DNA from: CAYRGQ01 sp964444885
GTDB taxonomy: Bacteria; Bacteroidota; Bacteroidia; Sphingobacteriales; Sphingobacteriaceae
Assembly (NCBI GenBank): GCA_964444885.1
Contig: CAYUIZ010000138.1
Location: 1 to 6,820 of the forward strand
Direction of reading: 5' to 3'
Length of the DNA stretch: 6,820 nt
Part shown: in pieces, positions 1-6,114 of the stretch
Layout of the letters: the number at the start of each line of letters is the position of its first letter
Position numbering within the stretch: the stretch's first letter is position 1
The notes under the pieces: generated by a model
Told to the model about the DNA's origin: nothing
Database searches by the model: none
What the model saw: only the letters and a program-made list of their open reading frames with translations
Translations under genes and position numbers: made by a program

Positions 1-28
1 TCATATTTCAACTCTCATATTTCAACTC
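1..28. repeat. Two-copy 14-bp tandem direct repeat at the window edge
   Basis: The unit TCATATTTCAACTC occurs twice, back to back and without mismatch, at 1-14 and 15-28. The window starts exactly at a unit boundary, so more copies may lie to the left. It sits about 85-110 bp upstream of the sigma-54 promoter proposed for lon. It could be a small tandem duplication, the edge of a longer minisatellite, or paired binding sites. The repeat is seen directly; its role is unknown. Confidence 0.85.
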
Positions 29-44
29 TCGTTCCCCTTCGTAC

Positions 45-72
45 TGACTTTTTTTCAGCTGAACCTATGTCA
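45..72. promoter_or_regulatory. 28-bp imperfect dyad, candidate activator site for lon
   Basis: A perfect 10-bp palindrome, TTCAGCTGAA (54-63), is flanked at equal distance by TGAC (45-48) and GTCA (69-72). Both share one centre between 58 and 59. Ten of fourteen positions pair. The centre lies about 68 bp upstream of the -12 GC of the proposed sigma-54 promoter, so about 80 bp upstream of the expected transcription start. NtrC-type enhancer-binding proteins usually bind dyads at about this distance or further. The symmetry is seen; binding by an activator is inferred. Confidence 0.4.
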
Positions 73-90
73 CACCCTACGTATCTCCCC

Positions 91-111
91 CTTGAGCCAC
101 CTCCCCTCAAG
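91..111. repeat. Short inverted repeat abutting the sigma-54 -24 box
   Basis: CTTGAG (91-96) and CTCAAG (106-111) are exact reverse complements separated by 9 nt. The right arm touches the -24 element of the proposed lon promoter. It could be an operator half-site pair or chance. It is not followed by a T-run, so it is not a terminator on the + strand. Confidence 0.3.
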
Positions 112-129
112 TTGGCATAACACTTGCAA
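112..129 (+). promoter_or_regulatory. Candidate sigma-54 (RpoN) promoter of lon
   Basis: The sequence TTGGCATAACACTTGCAA matches the -24/-12 consensus TGGCAC-R-N4-TTGCW at every defined position but one (T instead of C at 118). The invariant GG (114-115) and GC (126-127) are 10 nt apart, which is the required spacing. Transcription would start near 138-140 and leave a leader of about 80 nt before the lon ATG. I see no TAnnTTTG box in 1-218 that would serve as a housekeeping promoter. Sigma-54 promoters need an ATP-dependent activator, and the dyad at 45-72 is a candidate site for one. Confidence 0.7.
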
Positions 130-161
130 TACTTGCTTACCAACAACAAAGACACGCATAC

Positions 162-196
162 CCGCCGCACAACTGCCATTTTGGCGCCAGTGGCGG
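162..196 (+). promoter_or_regulatory. Possible hairpin in the lon 5' leader
   Basis: CCGCCGC (162-168) can pair with GTGGCGG (190-196), including one G-U pair. Inside it, GCCA (175-178) can pair with TGGC (182-185) around a 3-nt loop. The structure ends 22 nt before the lon start codon, leaving the purine-rich stretch CAAAGAAG (201-208) unpaired. It may affect mRNA stability or initiation. The pairing is read by eye and no energy was calculated. Confidence 0.3.
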
Positions 197-218
197 AACA
201 CAAAGAAGCGATTCACTT

Positions 219-2672
219 ATGAGTAAATTTGACCCGTTTGATTTCCAACAGGGAATCCCGATTATAAATGAAGATACTGAGTTTTTTCCCTTGCTGAGCC
301 AGCAGGACGAAGACGAAATGGCGAATGCCGAATTGCCCGACGTCCTGTCGATTCTGCCCTTGCGGAATACGGTGCTGTATCCCGGCGTAGTTATCCCTAT
401 CACGGTGGGGCGCGACAAGTCAATCAAGTTGATTAAAGATGCGTACAAAGGCGAACGCACGATCGGCGTGGTCTCCCAGCGCGACATGTCTATCGAAGAC
501 CCTACATTTGAGCAGCTGCATTCCGTAGGTACGGTAGCGATGATTATCAAGCTGCTGCAAATGCCTGACGGCAACACCACCGTGATCATTCAGGGCAAGC
601 AACGTTTTCGTCTCACGCAAGTCGTCCAAACCGAGCCGTACATCAAGGCGCAAGTCCACCGGTTTGAAGAAAAAAAACACAAGAAAAGCAAAGAGTTCAA
701 CGCGCTGATTTCGTCCATCAAGGAACTCTCCCTGCAGATTATCCAGCTCTCGCCGCAGATTCCAAGCGAAGCGGGCATTGCGATTAAAAACATCGAAAGC
801 CCTGCTTTCCTGATTAACTTCATCTCGTCAAACCTCAATGCCGAATTGTCATTCAAACAGCAGCTGTTGGAGCTCCCTGAGCTGAGCGAACGCGCCAAAC
901 AGGTATTGGAACAGCTTGACCAGGAATTGCAATTGCTGGAACTGAAGAACCAAATCCAGAATAAGGTGCGGGGCGATCTGGACAAGCAACAGCGCGACTA
1001 CTTCCTCAACCAGCAACTGAAGACGATTCAGGAAGAACTGGGCGGCTCCTCTCCCGACCTCGAAATCGAGGATCTGAGGGCCCGTGCCAAGAAGAAAAAA
1101 TGGAGCAAGGAGGTCGGCGAGCACTTTGAAAAAGAAGTGGACAAACTAGCGCGCGTCAATCCGGCCGCGGCCGACTATTCCGTACAGCTCAATTATTTGG
1201 AGCTGCTGCTCGACCTACCATGGAATGAGCTTACCAAAGACAACTTCGACCTGAAGCGCGCACGCCGCGTGCTCGACCGGGACCATTACGGGCTCGACAA
1301 GGTAAAGCAACGTATCATCGAGTACTTGGCTGTGCTGAAGCTCAAAAACGACATGAAGGCCCCGATCCTCTGCTTGGTTGGCCCTCCGGGCGTGGGCAAA
1401 ACCTCCTTGGGCAAATCCATTGCCAAAGCGCTGGGCCGCAAATACACGCGTATGGCCCTGGGTGGCATCCGCGACGAAGCCGAGATACGCGGGCACCGCA
1501 AAACCTATATCGGAGCCATGCCGGGGCGGATTATCCAATCCTTGAAAAAGGCAGGTTCGACAAACCCGGTTTTCGTTCTCGATGAGATTGACAAGGTCGG
1601 CAGCGACTTCCGCGGCGACCCGTCGTCAGCCTTGCTCGAAGTACTTGACCCCGAGCAAAACAATGCGTTCTACGACCACTACGTGGAGCTTGATTTTGAC
1701 CTTTCGAAAGTTATGTTCATCGCCACGGCCAACTCGCTGAGCAACATCCAGCCGGCCCTGCTTGACCGCATGGAGATTATTGAAGTGAACGGTTACACCA
1801 TCGAGGAAAAGGTCGAAATCGCTAAGAAGCACTTGTTGCCAAAACAACGGGACCAACACGGACTGGACACGAAGCAAGTCAACTTACGAAATACCGTTAT
1901 CGAAAAGATTATCGAGGATTACACCCGCGAATCGGGCGTGCGCGGATTGGAGAAAAAAATTGGTTCTATTGTGCGAGGTGTCGCGATGCAGGTGGTGATG
2001 GAAGAGGAATACGACCCCAAGGTAACCGCCGAGGACGTTGAACGCATTCTGGGCGCACCGATCTTTGACAAAGAATTGTACGAAGACAATGAGGCGGCCG
2101 GCGTCGTGACGGGCTTGGCCTGGACCCAAGTCGGCGGCGATATCCTGTTTATTGAATCGAGCCTCAGCCCGGGCAAGGGAAAATTAACGCTAACGGGAAA
2201 TCTCGGCGATGTGATGAAGGAATCCGCCACGATTGCCCTGGCCTACTTGCGCGCGCATGCCGATGAGTTTGGGATCGACTACCAGGTATTTGACAAATGG
2301 GACGTGCATGTCCACGTGCCCGCCGGCGCCACGCCGAAGGACGGTCCTTCAGCGGGTATTACCATGCTGACAGCGTTGGCATCCAGTTTCACGCAACGCA
2401 AAGTGCGCCCGAAACTGGCAATGACCGGCGAGATCACCCTGCGTGGCAAAGTCCTGCCGGTAGGCGGCATCCGGGAGAAAATCTTGGCGGCGAAACGCGC
2501 CAATATCAAGGAGATCATTTTGTCGAAGTCAAACCGGAAGGATATCCTCGAAATCAAGGAAGACTATATCAAAGACCTGAAATTCCACTATGTGACGGAG
2601 ATGGCCGAAGTCATCCAGCTGGCCCTGCTCGAGCGACGCGTTAAAGGCGCCAAGGAGCTCGTCAACGCATGA
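219..2672 (+). CDS. lon: ATP-dependent protease La (Lon), endopeptidase La, EC 3.4.21.53
   Basis: Lon is a cytoplasmic homohexamer that unfolds and degrades damaged and short-lived regulatory proteins at the cost of ATP. The 817-residue product is complete. It has a LON substrate-binding domain from about residue 42 to 240, then a coiled, charged linker. The AAA+ module has Walker A GPPGVGKT at 388-395 and Walker B VFVLDEID at 451-458. The C-terminal protease domain runs from about 615 to 805, with the nucleophile S711 in KDGPSAG and the partner K754 in GGIREKIL. These are 43 residues apart, as in E. coli Lon (S679/K722). It is 33 residues longer than E. coli Lon, and essentially all of the excess is an acidic N-terminal extension before LPLRNTVLYPG. 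The start at 219 is chosen because MSKFDPFDF resembles other Bacteroidota Lon N-termini. An internal ATG at 318 is possible but would remove this extension. There is no strong Shine-Dalgarno, as is usual in this phylum. The gene is probably monocistronic, with a sigma-54-type promoter upstream and a terminator downstream. Confidence 0.98.
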   Translation: MSKFDPFDFQQGIPIINEDTEFFPLLSQQDEDEMANAELPDVLSILPLRNTVLYPGVVIPITVGRDKSIKLIKDAYKGERTIGVVSQRDMSIEDPTFEQLHSVGTVAMIIKLLQMPDGNTTVIIQGKQRFRLTQVVQTEPYIKAQVHRFEEKKHKKSKEFNALISSIKELSLQIIQLSPQIPSEAGIAIKNIESPAFLINFISSNLNAELSFKQQLLELPELSERAKQVLEQLDQELQLLELKNQIQNKVRGDLDKQQRDYFLNQQLKTIQEELGGSSPDLEIEDLRARAKKKKWSKEVGEHFEKEVDKLARVNPAAADYSVQLNYLELLLDLPWNELTKDNFDLKRARRVLDRDHYGLDKVKQRIIEYLAVLKLKNDMKAPILCLVGPPGVGKTSLGKSIAKALGRKYTRMALGGIRDEAEIRGHRKTYIGAMPGRIIQSLKKAGSTNPVFVLDEIDKVGSDFRGDPSSALLEVLDPEQNNAFYDHYVELDFDLSKVMFIATANSLSNIQPALLDRMEIIEVNGYTIEEKVEIAKKHLLPKQRDQHGLDTKQVNLRNTVIEKIIEDYTRESGVRGLEKKIGSIVRGVAMQVVMEEEYDPKVTAEDVERILGAPIFDKELYEDNEAAGVVTGLAWTQVGGDILFIESSLSPGKGKLTLTGNLGDVMKESATIALAYLRAHADEFGIDYQVFDKWDVHVHVPAGATPKDGPSAGITMLTALASSFTQRKVRPKLAMTGEITLRGKVLPVGGIREKILAAKRANIKEIILSKSNRKDILEIKEDYIKDLKFHYVTEMAEVIQLALLERRVKGAKELVNA

Positions 2673-2736
2673 ACAGGTCGTCGGGAACGCAAGGGCGCGC
2701 ATAGATATCATTCACCTTTTTAATAAAAAACGATGG

Positions 2737-2773
2737 ATAGCATTGCCAAAGGGCAGTGCTATTTCATTTATTT
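2737..2773 (+). terminator. Intrinsic terminator of lon
   Basis: ATAGCATTGCC (2737-2747) pairs with GGCAGTGCTAT (2752-2762) to give an 11-bp stem with a single G-U pair and an AAAG loop. A T-rich tail, TTCATTTATTT, follows directly. It starts 65 bp after the lon stop and ends about 25 bp before the next gene, so lon and the transporter gene are likely separate transcripts. An A-rich run (2722-2730) precedes the stem and could give weak termination on the other strand as well. Confidence 0.85.
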
Positions 2774-2796
2774 AATAATATTACTAATTTAGCTAC

Positions 2797-4101
2797 ATGC
2801 TTACAGAGTCGCTGATAATCTTAGCGTTAATCATCTTAAACGGTGTATTTTCCGCCTCCGAAATCGCCATTATTTCTAGCCGCAAAGCACGTTTGCAAAT
2901 GCTTGCCGACAAAGGCAATGCCGCCGGCAGGAAGGCATTGCAACTCAAAGCATCACCCAACCGATTCCTTTCCACGATCCAAATCGGCATCACGTTGATC
3001 GGTATTCTCACCGGGTTATTCGGTGGAGCCACGATTGCCCGGCGCCTACAGGCCTACCTCGACGACATCAGCTGGGTGGGCACCTACAGCCAGCAGATGT
3101 CGGTTGTGATTGTCGTCATCGCCATCACGTTTCTGACGCTGGTACTGGGCGAGCTGGTGCCCAAGCGCATCGGCATGGCGATACCCGAGCGCTATGCGAC
3201 GCTGGTTGCCATCCCGATGGATCTATTGAGCAAGCTGGTTGCCCCTTTTGTCTGGTTGCTTAGCACAACGACCGAGGGTATTGTACGTGCGTTGAATATT
3301 CGGTCGTCGGGCGCAGAAGTCACCGAGGAAGAAATCAAAGCGCTCGTAGACGAAGGCGCTGACACCGGCGCTATTGAGCATATTGAGCACCAAATTGTCG
3401 ACCGGGTTTTTGTCTTGGGGGATAAGAAAGCCGTTCACCTCATGACGCACCGTAGCAATATCGTGTGGCTGGACGTGGAAGACAGCTTCGAGGAACACAA
3501 GAAGATTATTCTCGAATCCGGCCATACGGTGTATCCGGTTTGCCAAAACGGGCTGGATAACATCCTGGGCATCGTCCACATTAAATTCTTGCTGAATAAA
3601 TATCTGACGGCGGCAGACGAGCCGATCGAGCTGACGAAGTTGACCCAGCCGCTTAATTATGTCTACGAAAACAGCTCGGCCTACAGCATTCTCAACAAGC
3701 TGCAGTTATCCAAGATCCACCAAGCGGTCGTTTTGGACGAATATGGCTCGCTACAGGGTATCGTGACGCTTAATGACATCCTCAGCGGACTGGTTGGTGA
3801 TATATCTGATGGCGAATTTCCCGAAGAGCCGGACGTCGTCATGCGCGAAGACGGCAGTATGCTTGTCGACGGGCAGTACCAAGTAGGCGAACTGCTGGAG
3901 CTGCTGGCCATAGCCCTGGATGAAGACGAGGAGGAAAACGTCAGCGCCATCAACACGGTAGCCGGGCTGATTCTGCTTCATTTGGGCCATGTACCGGAAG
4001 CCGGCGAAAAAATCCGATGGAAAGACTACGAGTTTGAGGTCATGGACATGGATGTGAACCGTATCGACAAGGTACTGGTCACCGCCAAACCCACCGGATA
4101 G
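2797..4101 (+). CDS. CNNM/CorC-type membrane transporter (hemolysin-family protein: DUF21, CBS pair, CorC_HlyC)
   Basis: This is an inner-membrane protein of 434 residues with the full CNNM/CorC architecture. The DUF21 membrane domain (about 1-195) begins with the family motif NGVFSASEIA at 15-24. Hydrophobic segments lie at about 4-26, 57-80, 100-119 and 134-155, with GELVPKR at 118-124. An acidic helix follows (TEEEIKALVDEGADTGAIE, 176-194), then a CBS pair (about 213-270 and 283-335) ending in VVLDEYGSLQGIVTLNDIL. The C-terminal CorC_HlyC domain is at about 347-431. Studied relatives, animal CNNMs and bacterial CorC/MpfA, move Mg2+ out of the cell, and nucleotide binding to the CBS pair regulates them. 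The common label 'hemolysin' is historical and probably wrong for function. Mg2+ is inferred from the family; other divalent ions such as Co2+ cannot be excluded. The ATG at 2797 places the first membrane helix at the N-terminus as in homologues. No Shine-Dalgarno and no convincing promoter are visible in the AT-rich 2763-2796. It converges with pyrF 48 bp downstream. Confidence 0.93.
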   Translation: MLTESLIILALIILNGVFSASEIAIISSRKARLQMLADKGNAAGRKALQLKASPNRFLSTIQIGITLIGILTGLFGGATIARRLQAYLDDISWVGTYSQQMSVVIVVIAITFLTLVLGELVPKRIGMAIPERYATLVAIPMDLLSKLVAPFVWLLSTTTEGIVRALNIRSSGAEVTEEEIKALVDEGADTGAIEHIEHQIVDRVFVLGDKKAVHLMTHRSNIVWLDVEDSFEEHKKIILESGHTVYPVCQNGLDNILGIVHIKFLLNKYLTAADEPIELTKLTQPLNYVYENSSAYSILNKLQLSKIHQAVVLDEYGSLQGIVTLNDILSGLVGDISDGEFPEEPDVVMREDGSMLVDGQYQVGELLELLAIALDEDEEENVSAINTVAGLILLHLGHVPEAGEKIRWKDYEFEVMDMDVNRIDKVLVTAKPTG

Positions 4102-4111
4102 ACGCTAACGC

Positions 4112-4152
4112 TGATGCCCGTTTCGAAAGGCCTTAGTCGGGCTGAGGCATCA
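4112..4152. terminator. Hairpin region between the convergent transporter and pyrF genes, weak bidirectional terminator candidate
   Basis: An outer pair of exact arms, TGATGCC (4112-4118) and GGCATCA (4146-4152), encloses the whole gap and includes the pyrF stop codon. A competing inner hairpin is GCCTTAG (4130-4136) with CTGAGGC (4142-4148), a 7-bp stem with one T-G pair and a 5-nt loop. Neither strand has a strong T-run: the minus strand reads only CTTTCG after the inner stem, and the plus strand has none. It may end transcription from both sides, but the evidence is weaker than for the lon terminator. Confidence 0.4.
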
Positions 4153-4983
4153 GATAATCCCGGCTTTCTCCAATTCAGCCTGCATCTCCTGCTGGATAGC
4201 TAGGGCTTCTTCACGCGCACGCTCGGCGAAATCCGTGCCGCCAGACGCGTAGATTATCGACCGGGTGGCATTGACCAGCAAACCGCAATCCGCATTCATC
4301 CCGTACTGGCATACCTCGCTGAGGCTCCCCCCTTGGGCGCCTACGCCCGGCACGAGCAGGAAGTGGTCCGGCGCGTGCTTGCGGATGGTCAGGAAGGCTT
4401 CGCCACGCGTAGCGCCCACCACGTACATCGTGTTGTCGGGCGTTCCCCACGCATTGACTTTCGCCAGTACCTGTTCGTATAACTGCGCGCCATGCGCATT
4501 CGGGATAACCTGAAAATCCTGGCTCCCGGCATTGGAGGTCAGCGCCAGCACGATCACCCACTTACCGGCAAAATCATAAAAAGGTTGTATCGAATCGTGC
4601 CCCATATAAGGCGCCACGGTGATGGAATCAAAGCCTAGCCCCGACACCGTCTCGTCGAAAAATGCCTGGGCATACATGCGTGACGTGTTTCCGATATCCC
4701 CCCGCTTGGCATCCGCGATGCTGAAGCAATCCGTAGGCAGATAGTGCCAAGTCTTCGCCAAACTCTCCCAACCGCCTGTGCCCATCGCTTCGTAAAAGGC
4801 CGTATTGGGCTTGTACGCCACACATAGGTCGGCCGTCGCATCGATTATCGCCTTATTAAAGGCGAATACGGGATCCGGCTCGCCGAGCAGGTGAGCGGGG
4901 ATTTTTGTGATGTCGGTGTCCAGCCCCACGCAGAGGAAGGAACGTTTGGCTTTAATTTGCTCGATTAGCTGGAAGCGGGTCAT
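4150..4983 (-). CDS. pyrF: Orotidine 5'-phosphate decarboxylase (type 2 / long form), EC 4.1.1.23
   Basis: This cytoplasmic enzyme converts OMP to UMP, the last step of de novo pyrimidine synthesis. The 277 residues form one complete TIM-barrel domain. Visible active-site elements are LDTD (21-24), YKPN with K58, and the signature DAKRGDIGNT (91-100), in which D91, K93 and D96 correspond to the catalytic Asp-Lys-Asp array. The phosphate-binding loop PGVGAQGG is at 212-219, and NATRSIIYASG with R241 is at 238-248. The length and the DAKRGDIGNTS form place it in the longer type 2 subfamily found in Bacteroidota, not the roughly 230-residue E. coli type. The start is supported by the conserved opening (KAKRSFLCVGLDTD at 11-24). 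No other pyr gene lies in the window, so it is an isolated member of a dispersed pathway. A TAGGTTTG -7 box lies 26 nt upstream of the ATG. The start codon overlaps the stop of a four-codon leader ORF (ATGA). Confidence 0.97.
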   Translation of the reverse strand: MTRFQLIEQIKAKRSFLCVGLDTDITKIPAHLLGEPDPVFAFNKAIIDATADLCVAYKPNTAFYEAMGTGGWESLAKTWHYLPTDCFSIADAKRGDIGNTSRMYAQAFFDETVSGLGFDSITVAPYMGHDSIQPFYDFAGKWVIVLALTSNAGSQDFQVIPNAHGAQLYEQVLAKVNAWGTPDNTMYVVGATRGEAFLTIRKHAPDHFLLVPGVGAQGGSLSEVCQYGMNADCGLLVNATRSIIYASGGTDFAERAREEALAIQQEMQAELEKAGII

Positions 4984-4994
4984 ACGCAGGTCAT
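4980..4994 (-). other. Four-codon leader ORF overlapping the pyrF start
   Basis: On the minus strand, ATG ACC TGC GTA TGA (Met-Thr-Cys-Val-stop) runs from 4994 to 4980. Its TGA shares the ATGA with the pyrF start at 4983. With the proposed promoter, its ATG would lie only about 10 nt from the 5' end of the mRNA. It could couple ribosome termination to pyrF initiation, or be chance. It has no ribosome binding site. Confidence 0.2.
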
Positions 4995-5009
4995 CTATGT
5001 TTCGTTGCG

Positions 5010-5017
5010 CAAACCTA
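5010..5017 (-). promoter_or_regulatory. Candidate Bacteroidota-type -7 box for pyrF
   Basis: Read on the minus strand, TAGGTTTG is an exact match to the Bacteroidota -7 consensus TAnnTTTG. It lies 26 nt upstream of the pyrF ATG, so the leader would be about 20 nt. I find no clear TTG or TTTG at the usual -33 distance, only a T-rich run, so the call rests on the -7 box and its position. Confidence 0.5.
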
Positions 5018-5051
5018 AAACAAAAATCGCTGTTAAAAAATATGTGGCCGA

Positions 5052-5080
5052 TTTATAAATGGACAGCACGCCTAATTTTC
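5052..5080 (+). promoter_or_regulatory. Possible promoter of the hydroxyacid dehydrogenase gene
   Basis: TAATTTTC (5073-5080) matches the TAnnTTTG consensus except at the last base. It is preceded at 17 bp by TTTA (5052-5055) as a weak -33 element. A nearby TATGAT (5084-5089) resembles an E. coli -10 box but is less expected in this phylum. The expected leader is about 35 nt. Confidence 0.3.
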
Positions 5081-5121
5081 CGCTATGATAGTCTCCAAAG
5101 ACCCACTTAAAACGACATCCT

Positions 5122-6102
5122 ATGAAGATTTTTATCACACGACAGGTACCCGAACACTTTTTTTCGCCACTGGCGAAGGAAGGCCATGAAATGCATTACT
5201 GGCCCCATGAGCGGGAATTATCCGACGACGAGCTTGCCGAGGCTTGCCGCGAGACGGACGCGTTGCTTTTCGTAGGCCATAACGAGCTGAACAGCCCATT
5301 CTTCCGCGCGTGCCGCCAACTCAAAGGCGTCGCCCTCAATAGTGTCGGCTATGACCATGTCGACCTAGCCGTAGCAACGGAAATGGGCATTCCGATTGGC
5401 AACACGCCCGAAGTACTGAGCAAAGCCACAGCCGATACGGCCTTCCTGCTGATCCAGCTGGTGGCCCGCAAGGCGTTGCATTTCCATAAGGAAATCCTGC
5501 GGGGCGAGTGGGGCAAATTCCAACAGCCATTGGACAACTTGGGCATCGAGTTTGAAGGCAAAACCCTGGGTGTTTACGGGCTGGGCCGCATTGGGCTTGC
5601 GCTCGCCAAAAGTTGCCAAGCCGCGTTTGGCATGCGCGTCATTTACCATAACCGGAACCGCAATCGGGAAGCAGAAAGCGAACTGGATGCCCGCTACGTC
5701 AGCTTTGAGGAACTGCTGACCACGAGTGACGTCATCAGTATTCACGCTAACCTAAGCGAGGAGAACACGAAGGCTTTTGACCGCAGCGCCTTCCGGAAGA
5801 TGCGATCAAACTGCATTTTTATTAATACCGCCCGCGGCGGCATCCATCACCAAGAAGATTTGCTAGAGGCCCTGCGCGAACGCACGATATGGGGCGCTGG
5901 ATTGGACGTGACAGACCCGGAACCGATGCGGTCCGACCATCCCCTGCTGGACATGGATAACTGCGTGGTGCTTCCCCATATTGGGTCGGCCACGATCGAA
6001 ACGCGGACGAAAATGCTGGAACGGAGCGTAGAAAACATCCGTGCGGCCGTATCGGGCCAGCGCATGCCGTATTGCGTCAATCCCGAGGTGTACGATAGGT
6101 GA
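5122..6102 (+). CDS. D-isomer-specific 2-hydroxyacid dehydrogenase, glyoxylate/hydroxypyruvate reductase-like
   Basis: This is a soluble NAD(P)H-dependent oxidoreductase of 326 residues, the usual length for the family. The substrate-binding loop NSVGYDHVD (73-81) resembles the SVGxDH loop of glyoxylate/hydroxypyruvate reductases. The Rossmann motif is LGVYGLGRIG (149-158, G153/G155/G158). The catalytic set is R238 (NTARGG), E267 (DVTDPEP) and H286 (LPHIGSAT). After the second beta strand, HNRNRNR (176-182) has Asn/Arg where NADH-preferring members carry Asp. This suggests NADPH and reduction of glyoxylate or hydroxypyruvate to glycolate or D-glycerate. Other 2-ketoacids, such as pyruvate for D-lactate dehydrogenase, remain possible because family substrate calls are unreliable. 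The ATG at 5122 gives the standard start MKIFITRQVP. It is divergent from pyrF and convergent with the thioredoxin-like gene, so it is probably transcribed alone. No neighbour indicates its pathway. Confidence 0.92.
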   Translation: MKIFITRQVPEHFFSPLAKEGHEMHYWPHERELSDDELAEACRETDALLFVGHNELNSPFFRACRQLKGVALNSVGYDHVDLAVATEMGIPIGNTPEVLSKATADTAFLLIQLVARKALHFHKEILRGEWGKFQQPLDNLGIEFEGKTLGVYGLGRIGLALAKSCQAAFGMRVIYHNRNRNREAESELDARYVSFEELLTTSDVISIHANLSEENTKAFDRSAFRKMRSNCIFINTARGGIHHQEDLLEALRERTIWGAGLDVTDPEPMRSDHPLLDMDNCVVLPHIGSATIETRTKMLERSVENIRAAVSGQRMPYCVNPEVYDR

Positions 6103-6114
6103 GGCGCGGCCGGG

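Noticed and set aside
78..83. TACGTA palindrome in the lon leader
   Set aside because: A six-base palindrome is expected by chance and is not centred on any other element.
15..203. Minus-strand 62-codon reading frame upstream of lon
   Set aside because: It overlaps the lon promoter elements, is low in recognisable protein character (Arg/Gly/Cys-rich) and has no start signal.
2297..2644. Plus-strand 115-codon frame inside lon
   Set aside because: It is fully inside the Lon protease domain in another frame, and its Arg/Pro/Gly-rich composition is typical of a shadow frame in GC-rich coding DNA.
2785..2792. TAATTTAG as a -7 box for the transporter gene
   Set aside because: It has one mismatch to TAnnTTTG and lies only 4 nt before the ATG, so it would need a leaderless transcript. 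It is too weak to list in such AT-rich DNA.
3223..3579. Minus-strand 118-codon frame opposite the transporter gene
   Set aside because: It is antisense to a well-supported gene, with no recognisable domain.
4907..5110. Plus-strand 67-codon frame crossing the pyrF start into the intergenic region
   Set aside because: It is partly antisense to the conserved pyrF N-terminus and overlaps both divergent promoters; no homology is recognised.
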